Below are positions 51,374 to 61,374 of a stretch of 64,000 bases of DNA, in pieces (the first letter of the stretch is position 1; every line of letters begins with the position of its first letter). The position numbers and the translations under genes were made by a program. A model generated the notes under the pieces. The model searched no databases. It had not been told where the DNA came from and saw only the letters and a program-made list of their open reading frames with translations. Source of the DNA: Candidatus Bandiella woodruffii (lineage in GTDB: Bacteria > Pseudomonadota > Alphaproteobacteria > Rickettsiales > Midichloriaceae). The stretch covers positions 543,501 to 607,500 of the forward strand of contig NZ_CP110820.1 of assembly GCF_034359465.1 (NCBI RefSeq), written 5' to 3'.

Positions 51374-51634
51374 CTAAGAATTGCAATATTGGCAGTTTAC
51401 TGGGTCTGCTTCTTTTTTACCGTCTGCACGTTTTCTATTTTCTTCATAAGCACACTTAACACAACCAAAAATTTCTGATTTTACTAATTCTGTTTCTAAA
51501 CCACAGCATCCACAGATCAGGCCTTTTTCATATTTGACTTCACCCCAACCAGGGTTATTACAACATGGACACTTTGTTTTTAGTCTATCCGAAAGCTTAG
51601 TAGCAAGTTCGCCTATTACATGCATACGCGAAGG
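51374..51634 (-). pseudogene. 3' fragment of a DUF6671-like zinc-ribbon protein
   Basis: About 86 residues from the IS border to the stop at 51374: MHVIGELATKLSDRLKTKCP, then CCNNPGWG, LICGCCGLETELV, IFGCVKCAYEEN and ADGKKEADPVNCQYCNS. Four Cys pairs suggest two zinc ribbons and match my memory of the C-terminal part of DUF6671 proteins. The N-terminal catalytic-looking part is missing. The IS tail supplies an in-frame GTG, as at the LysR fragment. Confidence 0.6.
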
Positions 51635-51685
51635 CAGAGTGTTAGCCAAAGATAGATATAAAATTGCCCTGCTCACTTAGGAAAT
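51635..51685 (-). mobile_element. Extra copy of the type A right end (51 bp)
   Basis: An exact second copy of the terminal 51 bp of the adjoining type A element (CAGAGTGTTAGCC to TTAGGAAAT), placed in direct tandem. It looks like a relic of an earlier type A insertion at the same point. Confidence 0.9.
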
Positions 51686-52472
51686 CAGAGTGTTAGCCAA
51701 AGATAGATATAAAATTGCCCTGCTCACTTAGGAAATTATTGTTATCCTCAAAATGTACCCAGAGCTTAATCGTAAGATCGACAACTTCTTCAGATTTTGA
51801 AACTACCTTTGTTTTTCTGGTCATTCTTGCAATTCTGTGCCTTGTGTTTGAGTTATTGGACTCAATTGAGAGTGTATGTTGTTTGCCAACAACATGTTGA
51901 TGGCGAGGTATAACCTCTGAATAAACAGACCAATCGTCTGTGTAATAACTGCAATTATCTCTACTTATGATTTTCCACAATTTTCTAAAGGTTGTAACGT
52001 TACGCTTACCAACCACCCAGGCAACAACTCTCTTGAGCTCCCTACTATAGGCTTTCCATATCCATAATTTGTTTTTTTGAATCTACAAAATGCCACATCT
52101 CATCTATTTCAACTTCTCTCTCAATTCTTCCGGCACTGTTGGTCTTGGTATCTTTTTAGCATACAGTATTATCCACTTATATACGCTAGTATGAGCTACT
52201 TTAAATAATTTCCCTAGCCATCTAAAGCTACTTTTTTCCCATGCTGTACAATAACACTGCCAGAGCCTTCATCTCTGGCGAACAGCCTCTTAATTTAGTG
52301 CTTGTAAAATTACATACACTCTTTGCATTTATACCTTTGCATACCCATAATATTACCATTCTTAACGTATTTACTGCTACTGCATTTTTTACACTCTGTA
52401 TTCATATTTCTATTTTCTTTGTTGCTCGCTATATTCATTTTAGCATCTTATCTATCTTATGGCAACACTCCC
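51686..52472 (-). mobile_element. Type A copy 8, decayed
   Basis: Both ends are recognisable, but the coding region has A7 in the frameshift tract, an extra CT in the region after CATCTATTTCAACTTCT, and a small deletion in the zinc-ribbon region (ACATACACTC in place of ACATCCACACTC). InsB-like frame 51693-52016 remains. Transposase not functional. Confidence 0.88.
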
Positions 52473-52770
52473 GTTTTCTTTATTCTTGTTGCAGTCAACA
52501 ATATTTATGTTCTCTATCCCCAAATTAAGTACGATATCCTCTATTTTATATAAATATTTCCCTGTAGAAAAGCGGTTTACTTATATGGCTTTGGCATTTG
52601 GTTGTGCGAATCCTGTCTCTAAGGTATTGACTGCTTTTAGCTTAATCCCACTGACTGAATTTTTTTGGCTACTATGGTCTTTGGTTTTTGATTGTGCCGG
52701 TATTGATCAGTTATTTTTGGGCGATATTATATCTAAGAAAACTGGAGATAGAAAATGGAAGGTACCATAA
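52473..52770 (+). pseudogene. Probable 3' fragment of an MFS transporter
   Basis: The frame reads FSLFLLQSTIFMFSIPKLST, then ISSILYKYFPVEKRFTYMAL, AFGCANPVSKVLTAFSLIPL and TEFFWLLWSLVFDCAGIDQL, ending at 52770. Hydrophobic segments and FPVEKRFTYxxxAFGxAxPVSKV...LTE resemble the C-terminal half of Rickettsiales MFS permeases, but assignment by eye is tentative. The 5' part is lost to the type A element. Confidence 0.45.
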
Positions 52771-53277
52771 CTATCCAAACGAAGATGGCATCCCGGATAC
52801 TGCGTTGATGGAAGAAGTTGAGGATGCTGACTTTGCTGAAGATAAAGAGGCGTATATGGCTTACAGTACAGATTGCGAACATCAACAAAAGTTGATCAAT
52901 ATTATACTGGACAAAGCCCAGCAAGAGAGAAAAAAAACTGAATGTGCTGATGATAAAAAGGCCATTACGTTTGCTAAAAATGGCATGCTGGGCAAACCCC
53001 TCGAGATAATGGAGAGCCATTTTATTCACATCCGTTTGCGGTTGCTGAAATTATTACGGAATTTTATCTAAAAACCGATGTAATCATAGCTGCAATACTT
53101 CATGATGTTGTGGAGGACAGTGACTGCACAGTTGAGTTGATAGAAAAAGAGTTTAATCCGCGTGTTGCCCAAATTGTTGGCAGATTAACTAATAAAAGGC
53201 AGGTTAAAAATGGTAAAACAATTGAAAAGCTGAGTTTACAAGAAGTGGTGGACAAACTGCATGAAGCCGCAGATCAT

Positions 53278-55317
53278 GGGAGTGTTGCAAGATGGAATAA
53301 AGAAAGGTATAGTGGAGTGGATTACAGAATAAAAGAAGAGAAAAATGTCATCAGCGCATCAAATAATAATGGTATGTTTGGATCAATTGGTTGGTAGTGA
53401 GCATCAATATCGCAAATTTAAGGAGCTGTTTTAATTTTGGGGCAGTAGAGCAAGAGCTGAAGGGGAATTGAATCTCCTGCTAATTATAAGGGATATGGTG
53501 TTTTACGTTTATTTAAATGCTTGTTGTTACAGTTTATGGAAGATTTGTCAGATCGTGAACTAGAAAGATATTTGAGTGACAGTGTTGCAGCCAAGTGGTT
53601 TTGTGATTTTGATTTAACCGAAGCCACACCTGATTATAGCGTTTTTAGTAGAATCCGCTCAAAGATAGGAACAAATTTGTTATCAAAAATCTTTGCCATT
53701 TTTAGAGATCAACTAAAATCTCAAGGATATATGAGCGAGGTATTTACTTTTGTTGATGCAAGTCACTTGATCTCCAAAGCTAATTTATGGGAAGAGCGGG
53801 ATGAAGCCAGAAAACAAAAATATGAAAAACTTAACAACGAAGTCTTGCCTAGATAATGTCGTCATGAGATTTTAAGCCAAAGAGATAAGCATCTAATCTG
53901 AATTGCGGCAAGAAAAGAAGCTGAATTTTTAGCATATCTGGTTGCAATTTCCCTCCATCTTTTAAGATGAAGAAAGGTGTTTTCTACAATATGCCTTATT
54001 TTGTATAAATCTTTATCGTATTTTCTCTGGGTGATTCTGTTCTTTTTTAGGAGGAATAATAACGCTCATGCCCAATTCTTGGGCATGGTCAATTATGTAA
54101 TTAGCATCGTACCCTCTGTCGGCTAGTAAGTACTCAGCTTTCATCTCTTCAATAAGATTAACAGCCTGCTTGCAATCAGCTTCTGAGCCTTTTGTGATAA
54201 TAACTTTGAGTGGCATACCATGTGAATCCAAGGCAAGGTGAATCTTTGTATTGAGCCCCCCTTTGTACGACTCATATCTTGATTGCCGCCTTTTGCACCT
54301 GAAGCATGTGGATGCACTTTACTATGACTTGCGTCTATCATTAACCATTCCATATCAGGTTCTTTCACAAATATCTCCAATAAAGCCTCCCATATCCTTT
54401 TGTCTCTCCATCTGCAAAATCTTTTATGTGTATTTTTCCATCCTCCATATTCTGAAGGCAAATCTCTCCAGGGAGAACCTGTTCTTAATATCCAAAATAC
54501 TGCGTTAATGAATCTTCTGTTATTATGTGCCAAACCTCCCCACGTACCTTCCCTTCCTGGCAAATGATCCTTTATCAAATCCCACATATTATCTGTTATA
54601 TCATGCCTATGTAGCCCTAAATCCATTTTTACTCCTGATTTATCTTTTCTTTCATATTATACCACAAATCTCATGACGACATTATCTAAAGTCGCACATG
54701 ATAAACAAGCCAAAATAGGGTGCAAGGGTGGTAGTAAATTTTGGTATGGCTATAAGAAAACATGTAAGCGTAGATATTCAATCCGGAATGATCAACAAGG
54801 TTGCTATAACGCCTGCTAATGTTACCGATGCAAAGGGAGTTGCGCATGTTTTACCAAATAGTGGAGCAGTTTATGCTGACAAAGGGTATTGTGTTGCACC
54901 AGCAAAGAATGCAGCTAAAAGCAGAGGTATTCATTTTTGCGCCATCAAGAAAAACAATATGAAGCAAAAGAATTTTGACCTTGATCGATACTATACTTCC
55001 ATAAGGGCTCCGTTTGAGAGGGTGTTTTCTCAAGATAATAAACGATTGCGATACATAGGAATTGCCAAAAATCAGTTTGCTGAATTTATGAATGCTATCT
55101 GCTTTAATTTTAAAACGTTTAACGGTCTTACTGCGTAAGCTCATAAAATCACGCTTCGCAGAATCAATAAAAAGCTAAAAATTACCATATCCCACCTCAA
55201 AAAAAAAATCTTTTGAATTCTTGGGGAGACCAATTTTTTGTTAATTTTTAGACCATGGCCCAAACTTCCTTAAATCAAACCATCACATTTATCCTTATTT
55301 TATCTTTCAACGCTCCC
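53278..55317 (+). mobile_element. Type B copy 4, interrupted by a type C element
   Basis: Left end GGGAGTGTTGCAAGAT at 53278, right end at 55317. TCAT repeated outside both ends. Several single-base indels (an extra T in GAGCTGTTTTAATTT, an extra G in AAGGGGAATTG, an extra A in ATAAAAGAAG) break the transposase, so it is dead irrespective of the inserted type C copy at 53852-54686. Confidence 0.9.
53852..54686 (-). mobile_element. Type C copy 5 (835 bp), nested in type B copy 4
   Basis: Inserted at GCC-TA-AAG with TA on both sides. N-terminal transposase frame 54141-54626 is intact, but the C-terminal frame (54231 down to about 54013) is broken early by a one-base insertion (CTTTTTTAGG in place of CTTTTTAGG). 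It also has CCCCCC/TTT in place of CCCCC/TTTT at the frameshift tract. Probably inactive. Confidence 0.88.
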
Positions 55318-55563
55318 TTCATGAAGCTTTACTGATCAAAGAAATTGATAGGTTACACAATTTGGAAACCATTGGGGCAAGGTCGAAGTACAAGCAAGTA
55401 AAAGAAGCTAAAAACACCCAAGAATCTTTAGTCCCAGCAATTGCACATGTTGGAGATGAGCTGAACATCCCTCACATCGTTAAATTGGAAAATAGGCTTT
55501 TTAAAATTGCCGTGATATTCTGCGCAGGCGATCATAAATAAACCAGTACCGATTTAAATATAT

Positions 55564-57430
55564 GTGCGCCGGGCATGAGGTAAGAGCAAAGGGTTCAAGT
55601 CCCTTATGGGCTGAGATAGAGCGGTCCATTAGCTGAGGCAAGGTTAACTTCGTGAGGAGTTGGCTGAAGGAAGCTGACGGCAAAGTAAGGCTGAAACGAA
55701 CAGAAACTTGGTAGTAGGCCGTTATAACTGGGCAACCTAGCATTAACTGGAATAGCCCGCCTCTATGCGGAAGTGTATAGCGGTAAACCAAGTTCAGCCT
55801 TATGGAGGTCTTGCATCTTACCCCGGGAGGCCTTTTATCTAGCTTGAGTATAAGCTACTTTGCTAGCAATAGTAGAGGACAGGATAAAAGGAGTCAGCAG
55901 AAGGCATAGTACTTAAGAGAATCGGTACCTCTCTTGAGGAAGGCCTGAATTAGATTTGTTAGGTACTGGAATTTTAATTTTGGAGTTATATGGTAGCAAA
56001 AGATAGCAATACCATCCACGGATCAAATAGTGAAGGCAGTACTGGAGCTGTTGATCATGAGGCGCATAGAGTAACTTCAGCAATTAGAATACCCCAGGAC
56101 CTTGCAAAAGATGTAATTGGGGATGTAGTTAAAACTGCAAATCTCAAAAGTGCCTTTAAAGCAGTAAAACGCAATAAAGGTGCACCTGGTATCGATAAAA
56201 GAACTATCAATGAAGTACAAGAGTCCTTAGATGAGATTATCCAAGAGCTCCAATCTTCAGTTATCAACGGTAAATATACTCCTTCCTGTGTTAGAGGAGT
56301 ACAAATACCCAAGCCTAATGGTAAAACCCGTTTGCTTGGCATACCTACAGTAATTGATAGAATGGTGCAGCAAGCTATAGTTCAAGTTTTATCACCTTTG
56401 TTTGATCCACACTTTTCGGACAATAGCTATGGATTTAGACCTAAGCGTTCTGCGCAAGGCGCTATGTCCAAAGCTAAAGAATTTGTAAAGTCTGGTAAAT
56501 CATGGGTGGTGGATATGGACATAGAAGCTTTCTTTGATAACGTCAATCATGACATTTTAATGTCTCTAATTGCACGCTCTATCTCTGATAAGAAGCTCTT
56601 AAAGCTGATTAGATCGTTCTTAAACGCAGGCATGATGCAAAATGGCTTAATGAGCAAGAGAGACCTAGGGACCCCACAGGGTGGACCGCTCTCCCCTCTT
56701 CTAAGCAATATCTTGCTTCATGAACTTGATAGAGAGCTTCATTTACGTAAGCACTCTTTCGTCAGATACGCTGATGATTGTAACATTTATGTTACTTCTA
56801 AGAATGCTGCACAGAGAGTACTTACATCTATAACGAAGTTTCTTAACAGTAAGCTCAAACTTAAAGTTAATCTTACTAAAAGTGCTACTAGCTCTGTTCA
56901 AGACCGTAAATTCCTTGGATTTACATTGTTAACAGATGGCTCTGCTATTATTGCTAGAGAATCTATATCTCTCTTCAAAGATAAGGTTCGCCTTATCACC
57001 AAAAGAAGTAGAGGTGTTAAATTTGATACAATAATCAGAGAGTTAAATCAAGCTACGAGAGGCTGGTTTCACTATTTTAAGTGTTCCGACTTTCCAAAGC
57101 CTCTGTGGCATCTGGACGGTTGGATTAGAAGGCGTCTTCGTTCTTACAGGATAAAACAGCGTAAAAGAAAATTCTCGATCAAAACTTTTCTAACTGCTCA
57201 TGGTGTATCTCAGCGATCTAGCTGGTCACTTGCTTGCTCTAGAAGGTTGGTGGAGAAAATCTCTATCTCATGCTGCTCACCAGGCTCTCAATTTAAAGTA
57301 TTTTGAGAGGAACAACCTATTTTCCATGTATACATCTTTTGTTAAACACAAATCTGAAACCGCCGTATGCGACATCGCTTGTACGGTGGTGTGTGAGAGG
57401 GAGATTCAGCAATGGATCTCTCTACTCGAT
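55564..57430 (+). mobile_element. Group II intron, copy 2 (1867 bp)
   Basis: Nearly identical to copy 1 from GTGCGCC at 55564 to CTCTCTACTCGAT at 57430. It differs by a two-base deletion inside the maturase gene (57243) and a two-base TG insertion after domain V (GTGGTGTGTGAG), so overall length is equal. The 5' exon is the region after the RSH relic. The 3' exon is the first base of a palindromic repeat. Confidence 0.88.
55990..57306 (+). pseudogene. ltrA: Group II intron maturase, frameshifted at the C-terminus
   Basis: Identical to the copy at 26413 through LACSR, including YADDCNIYV and the maturase domain. Then loss of two A residues near 57243 changes the last 50 residues to RLVEKISISCCSPGSQFKVF and a stop. 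RT and most of the X domain survive, so partial activity is conceivable, but the normal basic C-terminus (KGWWRKSLSHAAHQ...) is lost. Confidence 0.85.
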
Positions 57431-57716
57431 TACTCCAATAACTTGAAAATCTGGCCTCAAATATATCTTACTTGGGCATTTCGTTGCGCACTATTGTACG
57501 CTCCTCATGCTCCGCACTCAATTCCTTGCCAATTCTTAAAATACTTTGAGTATAATACTCTCGTAAATCAAGAGTTGATGAAATTTATAGACGACAGAGA
57601 ACTTAGAAAAGAGCGAGGAATACGAGTGATGAGCATGAGGAGCGTACAAAAGTACGTGACGAAATGCGAAGTCCGAAGTATTTTGACGCCAATTTTTCAA
57701 GTTATCGGAGTATAAT
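57431..57716. repeat. Intergenic palindromic repeats, short form plus long form head to head
   Basis: The short unit 57431-57555 (TACTCCAATAACTTGAAAAT to TTAAAATACTTTGAGTAT) and the long unit about 57553-57716 (ATACTCTCGTAAATCAAGAG to CAAGTTATCGGAGTAT) face opposite ways. Together they form a roughly 285-bp imperfect palindrome. It begins exactly at the 3' border of the group II intron. Confidence 0.8.
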
Positions 57717-57753
57717 AACATTGAGTTACAACAAGTGAAAATAACACACCATA

Positions 57754-57963
57754 TGGCAAGTTCTTGATCGCAAATCTACATGTTATGACCAAGGCACATG
57801 GACATCATTAGTTGAGTGTTACAATTCTTTATTGCGACATTATCTTGCAAGATTCAATCGCAGAACTAGACGATGTTCCAAATCCATCGATATGATTAAA
57901 GCATCGATTATTCTACTTTTTAATAATTTAGGCAGAGCCATACTGTCATCTATATTTATTTAG
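57754..57963 (+). pseudogene. IS1-family transposase C-terminal relic
   Basis: The frame WQVLDRKSTCYDQGTWTSLV, then ECYNSLLRHYLARFNRRTRR, CSKSIDMIKASIILLFNNLG and a stop at 57961 aligns with the end of IS1 InsB (VESFNSSLRDMLARLNRKTKRFSK in the element at 6745). The catalytic Glu is present. It is a third, diverged IS1 lineage with no other part in the window. Confidence 0.8.
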
Positions 57964-58040
57964 GGATCCCTTTTATCTACTTATTCCCTCGTTTTTCCAT
58001 ACTTTAACCTATTTTGACGGATGGACTAGACATACAGCTT

Positions 58041-58409
58041 CTATTTAAGCGCCTTTTCTGCCGAGCCAATCTTTTTCCATATTTCTTCTAAATCATACTT
58101 CCTACGTGTCTCTTCCTGAAATATGTTTATTATAACGCTACCAGCATCTATTAATATCCATTCAGCAGCCTGATATCCCTCGCTCTTTGTAAAAATAGAG
58201 TACTCTTCTTTGAGAAGGTCGCATAACTTGTCCGCCAAAGTTGCAACATGGCGCGAGGAGCTACCCGTCGCTATTAATGCCTTATCAAATAACCATTTGT
58301 TTTTTTCAAACTCTATGACGGAAATATCTTCCGCTTTTAGTTCTTCTAATCTATCAATAAGCGATTTGACCACACTATCTGTCTGGGCTTGTTGGCTATC
58401 GTACTTCAT
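58041..58409 (-). CDS. rsfS: Ribosome silencing factor
   Basis: RsfS/Iojap family protein of 122 residues that binds ribosomal protein L14 and blocks subunit joining under starvation. Family features: LKAEDISVIEF, FDKALIATGSSSRHVATLADKLCDLLKEE, and AAEWILIDAGSVIINIFQEETRRKYDLEEIW. It begins 6 bp after the lon stop on the same strand. Confidence 0.92.
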   Translation of the reverse strand: MKYDSQQAQTDSVVKSLIDRLEELKAEDISVIEFEKNKWLFDKALIATGSSSRHVATLADKLCDLLKEEYSIFTKSEGYQAAEWILIDAGSVIINIFQEETRRKYDLEEIWKKIGSAEKALK

Positions 58410-58415
58410 AAAATT

Positions 58416-60803
58416 TCAATGTTTTTGTGTACTTCCATATTGGGCTTCGCTTAGGATTGGTTCCTTAGACGTCACCTTAGGAATAATTTTAACTGGGGTT
58501 TCAAGCGCATGCCATACCACCTCGTCGAATGATGCGACCGGCATTATCTCTATGTTATTCTTCACCTCTTCTGGCATTTCTTCAATGTCTTTCCAATTAT
58601 CCTTTGGAATCATCACTTTTTTTACACCTGCTCTTAGAGCAGCTAATAATTTTTCTTTCAACCCCCCAATTTCAAGCACATTCCCTCTTAAGGTTATCTC
58701 TCCAGTCATTGCCACATCTTTTTGAACTGGTATTCCGGTTAGAACTGAAACTATAGAGGTAGAAATTGCTATCCCCGCAGAAGGACCATCTTTTGGGGTC
58801 GCTCCTTCTGGAAAATGCACGTGAATGTCATATTTCTGAAACATTTCCTCACCAATGCCATACTCTTTTGCTTTGGAATGAATATAACTGTGAGCCGCCT
58901 GAACAGACTCTTTCATAACATCACCAAGTTTGCCCGTTATTTTAACGTTTCCTTTGCCCTTATATTTGACAGCCTCAATGGCTAATAAATCTCCACCAAC
59001 TGTTGTATAGGCAAGTCCGTTAGTCACACCAACTTGGTTTTGCTTGTCTATCTCTCCATAATTGAACTTATGGGGACCAAGAAATTCTTGCAAATTATCG
59101 CTACATACAGATACCTTATCTACTTCTTTTAAAAGAACCTTTCTTACAGCCTTTCTAAATATCTTTTCTATCTCTCTGTTAAGGTTTCTAACACCTGCTT
59201 CTCTGGTGTAATATCTGATGATATCTGTAATCGCAGAATCGTCTATATCCAATTCTGCCTCACTCATAGAGTGGGACTCTCTAACTTTAGGGACCAAGTG
59301 CTTTTTCGCTATCAAAAGTTTGTCGCTCTCCGTATATCCAGACAGCCTTAACAACTCCATCCTGTCCATTAAAGGACCTGGTATGTTTGTGGTATTTGCT
59401 GTCGCAACAAACATCACCTTTGACAAATCAAAATCAACTTCAAGATAATGGTCATTAAAATTTTTGTTTTGAGATGTATCTAGGATTTCCAACAGAGCTG
59501 ACGCTGGGTCCCCTCTATAATCGCTGCCCAACTTGTCAATCTCATCCAAAAGTATCAAAGGATTCGAGCTTTGTGCTTTTTTCATAGCCTGTATTATCTT
59601 GCCTGGCATTGAACCAATATAGGTCCTTCTATGCCCTTTGATCTCCGCCTCATCTCTAAGACCACCCAATGTAATCTTGGCAAAATTACGCCCTGTTGCC
59701 TTTGCTATGGATTTTGCCAAAGAGGTTTTCCCAACCCCAGGAGGGCCAACCAGACAAATAATACTGCCTCCAAGTTTTTTGGACTTCACATTAACAGCCA
59801 AGTACTCTAAAATCCTCTCCTTAATTTTGTTTAATGCGTAGTGATCTTCATCCAGTGCCTCTTGAGCTTTTGCCAAATCTTTGTTATTAGCGGTGAACTT
59901 TTGCCACGGTAAATTTACAATCCAATCCAAATAATTTCTTATGACAGTAGCTTCAGAAGACATAGGGTTCATCATTTTAAGCTTTTTAAGCTCCGCGTTT
60001 GCCTTTTCTTTTGCTTCCTTGGTGAGCTTTAATTTGTCTATAGTGCTTTTTAATTCACTGAATTCTTCTTTTAAATCTTCTTCTCCCAATTCTTTGTGGA
60101 TTGCCTTCAACTGCTCTTGCAAATAATAATCTTTCTGATTCTTCTCTATTTGTGTTTTGACCCTGGTCTTTATTTTGTTCTCCGCTTTGAGTAACTCAAT
60201 TTCTGAGTTGATGAATATCATCAACTTCTCCAACTTTTTATTAACATCGTTAAGCTCAAGCAACTGTTGTTTTTTTTCCACAGACAAGTAAATTTGGGAG
60301 CATAAGGCATTGCTAAAACTTACTATGTCTTTTATCTGAACTATGTTAGAGAAAGACTCTTGTGATGCTTTCTTACTAATACCTAAGTACTCTTCGAATA
60401 GGTCTATAACTGCGTTCCTTAATACTATGCTTTCTTGTTCATTGGAGCATATATCTTGTATAGGGTTGATGTATGCTTGGATATGAGCCCCGGTATTTAA
60501 AAACTTAACTGTCTTTGCTTTAGTTACACCCTCAACTAAAATCTTCACAGAAGAATCCTGCAGCTTAATGATCTGCATAACTTTTGACAGCACACCAACC
60601 TTATATAACTCTCCAATTTTTGGTGCGTCTTTTCCGCCATCTTTTTGAGATACTAGGAATATAGTATTACCAGTCGCCAAGTTCTGTAGTGCGTTTATAG
60701 ACTTATCCCTACCAACAAAAAGAGGGATAATCATTTTGGGAAACATCACCACATCTCTTAATGGCAAAACCGGATAACAAATTAGTCCTTCTGTATGTTC
60801 CAT
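58416..60803 (-). CDS. lon: ATP-dependent protease Lon
   Basis: A 795-residue LonA protease. N-terminal substrate-binding LAN domain ([24 protein letters not shown]), a long coiled coil (about 190-270), AAA+ module with Walker [14 protein letters not shown] and [25 protein letters not shown], and the serine protease domain with the catalytic Ser in [11 protein letters not shown] and Lys in [14 protein letters not shown]. It is complete. A tail [15 protein letters not shown] extends slightly past the protease domain. Confidence 0.97.
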   Translation of the reverse strand: MEHTEGLICYPVLPLRDVVMFPKMIIPLFVGRDKSINALQNLATGNTIFLVSQKDGGKDAPKIGELYKVGVLSKVMQIIKLQDSSVKILVEGVTKAKTVKFLNTGAHIQAYINPIQDICSNEQESIVLRNAVIDLFEEYLGISKKASQESFSNIVQIKDIVSFSNALCSQIYLSVEKKQQLLELNDVNKKLEKLMIFINSEIELLKAENKIKTRVKTQIEKNQKDYYLQEQLKAIHKELGEEDLKEEFSELKSTIDKLKLTKEAKEKANAELKKLKMMNPMSSEATVIRNYLDWIVNLPWQKFTANNKDLAKAQEALDEDHYALNKIKERILEYLAVNVKSKKLGGSIICLVGPPGVGKTSLAKSIAKATGRNFAKITLGGLRDEAEIKGHRRTYIGSMPGKIIQAMKKAQSSNPLILLDEIDKLGSDYRGDPASALLEILDTSQNKNFNDHYLEVDFDLSKVMFVATANTTNIPGPLMDRMELLRLSGYTESDKLLIAKKHLVPKVRESHSMSEAELDIDDSAITDIIRYYTREAGVRNLNREIEKIFRKAVRKVLLKEVDKVSVCSDNLQEFLGPHKFNYGEIDKQNQVGVTNGLAYTTVGGDLLAIEAVKYKGKGNVKITGKLGDVMKESVQAAHSYIHSKAKEYGIGEEMFQKYDIHVHFPEGATPKDGPSAGIAISTSIVSVLTGIPVQKDVAMTGEITLRGNVLEIGGLKEKLLAALRAGVKKVMIPKDNWKDIEEMPEEVKNNIEIMPVASFDEVVWHALETPVKIIPKVTSKEPILSEAQYGSTQKH

Positions 60804-60886
60804 TTTATAGCAGCTTTATCTTTTACTATTTCTACCTTATATATATACCTGAATACTTTTTTAACAAGCTGATTTAATATTTTTAT

Positions 60887-61360
60887 ATGAAATTATCAAT
60901 TAAACTCAAAGCTAACTTGTTCATCATCTTTGTGATATTAGCTCAATCTACGCCATTTTCATTCAACGTTATGCCTGGTCATTTACCAGAGTTGCTGTCG
61001 CTTGTTATATACATAACTTACTCTTTAAATAAGGAAGCGCTAGGCTACTTTAACTTAGTTCTAATATCCTTACTCAATGATATGATAAAACTAAATTATA
61101 TAGGCACCTCTGTTATGCAGTATTTTGTATATGCCTTTTATATAGACAAACTGAAAAGAATTTATATACACGAAAACTTGTTAATTGAATGGGTAGGATT
61201 TGCATTGCTAAATATAGTTTTATTGCCGTGCAAATACAGTTTACTGAACTTTATTCGAGGTAGTGATGTAATTTTTACAGTGATAGCTTTTGAAAAAACG
61301 TTGATAACTATAGCTTGCTTCCCTGCTATATATTATTTTATCAATAAACTTGTTAAATAA
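60887..61360 (+). CDS. mreD: MreD-like rod-shape membrane protein
   Basis: A 157-residue protein with five hydrophobic segments. Starts MKLSIKLKANLFIIFVILAQ, with PELLSLVIYITYSL and a central FNLVLISLLNDMIKLNYIGTS that resembles the MreD GLxxDxxxGxxLG pattern (LLNDMIKLNYIGTS here). Sequence similarity is weak, and the assignment rests partly on its position 14 bp before mrdA, the usual mreD-mrdA order of cell-elongation clusters. mreB and mreC are not in the window. Confidence 0.7.
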   Translation: MKLSIKLKANLFIIFVILAQSTPFSFNVMPGHLPELLSLVIYITYSLNKEALGYFNLVLISLLNDMIKLNYIGTSVMQYFVYAFYIDKLKRIYIHENLLIEWVGFALLNIVLLPCKYSLLNFIRGSDVIFTVIAFEKTLITIACFPAIYYFINKLVK

Positions 61361-61374
61361 TCTCAAGCCAAGAA

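Larger units (their letters stand above)
52808..55541 (+). pseudogene. RelA/SpoT-type HD hydrolase gene, frameshifted and split by nested insertion sequences
   Basis: Pieces 52808-53277 and 55323-55541. After a frameshift near 53000 the frame reads NGEPFYSHPFAVAEIITEFY, then TDVIIAAILHDVVEDSDCT with the HD metal motif, VELIEKEFNPRVAQIVGRLT, and across the IS DH-EALLIKEIDRLHNLETIGAR, all hallmarks of the (p)ppGpp hydrolase domain. It ends AGDHK-stop with no synthetase domain, so it was a small RSH-type hydrolase. The type B element removes function; TCAT is duplicated at its borders. Loss affects stringent-response turnover unless another copy exists. Confidence 0.82.
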
